From Clostridiales bacterium (GTDB lineage: Bacteria; Bacillota; Clostridia; Oscillospirales; Acutalibacteraceae): a stretch of 5,667 bases of DNA. The notes beneath the pieces are model-generated. The model was not told the DNA's origin. It was given only the letters and a program-made list of their open reading frames with translations, and did not search any database. The stretch spans positions 1 to 5,667 of the forward strand of contig JAJQGZ010000175.1 in the NCBI GenBank assembly GCA_021200075.1. The letters run 5' to 3'. The position numbers and the translations under genes are program-made. Positions 5,250-5,667 of the stretch are shown here, piece by piece (positions within the stretch are counted from its first letter, which is position 1; each line of letters opens with the position of its first letter).

Positions 5250-5277
5250 TGGAGTTTGGAGTTTGGAGGGTGGAGTT
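5250..5277 (+). repeat. Heptamer tandem repeat TGGAGTT
   Basis: Four consecutive seven-base units: TGGAGTT, TGGAGTT, TGGAGGG, TGGAGTT. It is non-coding and lies just upstream of the LRR promoter. Heptamer arrays of this kind may vary in copy number; no function can be read from it. Confidence 0.75.
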
Positions 5278-5301
5278 ATCAGTTTGGGGATGAAAAATCA
5301 G

Positions 5302-5359
5302 GACATAGGTAAGGGGTTTGTGTCAAGACATAGGTAAGTCGGTGTAAAGTACAGGTAAG
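5302..5359 (+). repeat. Spaced direct repeats GACATAGGTAAG (possible mobile-element end)
   Basis: Two exact 12-base copies (5302-5313, 5327-5338) lie 25 bases apart. A third diverged copy (5349-5359) keeps AGGTAAG. Regularly spaced repeats like these are found as transposase-binding sites at the ends of some insertion sequences. No transposase gene is visible beside them. Confidence 0.55.
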
Positions 5360-5361
5360 GC

Positions 5362-5425
5362 TTGTCAAGGTGGAGATTGTGAACTTTTTGATATGTAAAA
5401 AGTTCACAATATACTACCTTGACAA
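5362..5425. repeat. Long imperfect inverted repeat (64-base hairpin)
   Basis: The outer arms TTGTCAAGGTGG (5362-5373) and CTACCTTGACAA (5414-5425) pair with one G-T. The inner arms (5376-5389 and 5397-5410) are a perfect 14-base match around a seven-base loop. No T-run follows on either strand, so it is not a standard terminator. It could be a MITE-like element, a mobile-element end or a structured RNA. Confidence 0.75.
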
Positions 5426-5451
5426 AGAGCAAAAATATAATAGATACCGAG

Positions 5452-5473
5452 CGAAAGCATTTCTGTGCTTTCG
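5452..5473. repeat. Small hairpin CGAAAGCA / TGCTTTCG
   Basis: An eight-base perfect stem (5452-5459, 5466-5473) with a six-base loop. Nearby CCGA/TCGG or GATA/TATC could extend it past an internal loop. It adds to the structured nature of this non-coding stretch. Confidence 0.5.
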
Positions 5474-5626
5474 ACCTATCGGCTGCATCATTTTTAATTA
5501 TAAATTTTCCAGCGGGAAAGAGCAACAGGAATTTATATCAAGAGTTCCGAGCAAAAATTCCGCAAGGAAGACCTGATATTTATTATCGCTTTGAGGCTTT
5601 AAACCTACAGTTAGAGCCTGTAAAAT

Positions 5627-5664
5627 AAAGTGTGTAAGTTAGGAAAACAGCTTGCACACTTTTT
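5627..5664. terminator. Terminator-like hairpin at the right edge
   Basis: AAAGTGTGTAAG (5627-5638) and CTTGCACACTTT (5651-5662) form a 12-pair stem with one T-G pair, ending in five T residues on the plus strand. The minus strand also has T residues after the stem, so it could act both ways, or be a pair of terminal inverted repeats. Confidence 0.5.
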
Positions 5665-5667
5665 GCA

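Larger units (their letters stand above)
5233..5667. other. Intergenic stretch without a convincing gene
   Basis: Apart from the repeats and hairpins listed, no coding region is supported. A UUG-started frame at 5419-5628 (69 residues) has no ribosome binding site, starts inside the long hairpin and resembles no family I recognise. The stretch may be the remains of a mobile element flanking the LRR gene. Confidence 0.5.

Noticed and set aside
5419..5441. TTGACA and TATAAT boxes to the right of the long hairpin
   Set aside because: Both hexamers are perfect, but the spacer is only 11 bases, too short for a normal promoter, and no gene follows.
5419..5628. 69-residue frame at the right end
   Set aside because: UUG start inside a hairpin arm, no ribosome binding site and no recognisable family.

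Overview
The window comes from a low-GC Gram-positive bacterium, most likely a gut Clostridium-class organism of the Ruminococcus/Oscillospiraceae kind. This is inferred from the A/T-rich codon use, strong AGGAGG-type ribosome binding sites, sigma-A-like promoters and a BspA-like leucine-rich-repeat (LRR) surface protein with a Thr/Asp/Ser-rich linker and a lysine-rich C-terminal repeat domain. No species can be assigned from the sequence alone.

The main result is a host gene cut in two by a decayed prophage-like element. The 5' half of the LRR gene, with promoter, leader hairpin, signal peptide and first repeats, lies on the minus strand at 5105-4690. The 3' half, with the last repeats, linker and start of the C-terminal domain, lies on the minus strand from 813 down to the left edge. 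Both halves end at the same five bases (GTTAC on the plus strand, 809-813 and 4690-4694). Joining them there restores an open frame and a consensus repeat reading PDSVTSIG. The insert between them is about 3.9 kb.

The insert, left to right: a truncated leftward Cro-like helix-turn-helix gene (932-825); a divergent control region (about 945-1060) with two promoters and three matching palindromes; an intact CI/LexA-type repressor (1061-1678); a wrecked TM2-domain gene, perhaps with a HIRAN-like part (1696-3023, four frameshifts and one nonsense codon); a structured leader with terminators (3025-3161); a wrecked tyrosine integrase (3192-4538, three frameshifts and two nonsense codons) that still carries its catalytic residues; then short direct repeats and the right junction. 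This is the order repressor, accessory gene, integrase, attachment site of a temperate element. The lytic side beyond cro is gone. The repressor, its promoter and its operators are the only clearly intact parts.

The element's strong leftward early promoter now points into the orphaned 3' half of the LRR gene, so the old lysis-lysogeny switch may control its transcription. The 5' half keeps its own promoter and could make a short secreted protein of 141 residues. To the right (5233-5667) no convincing gene is seen. That stretch holds a heptamer tandem repeat, spaced AGGTAAG direct repeats, a long imperfect hairpin and a terminator-like hairpin, possibly the remains of another mobile element.
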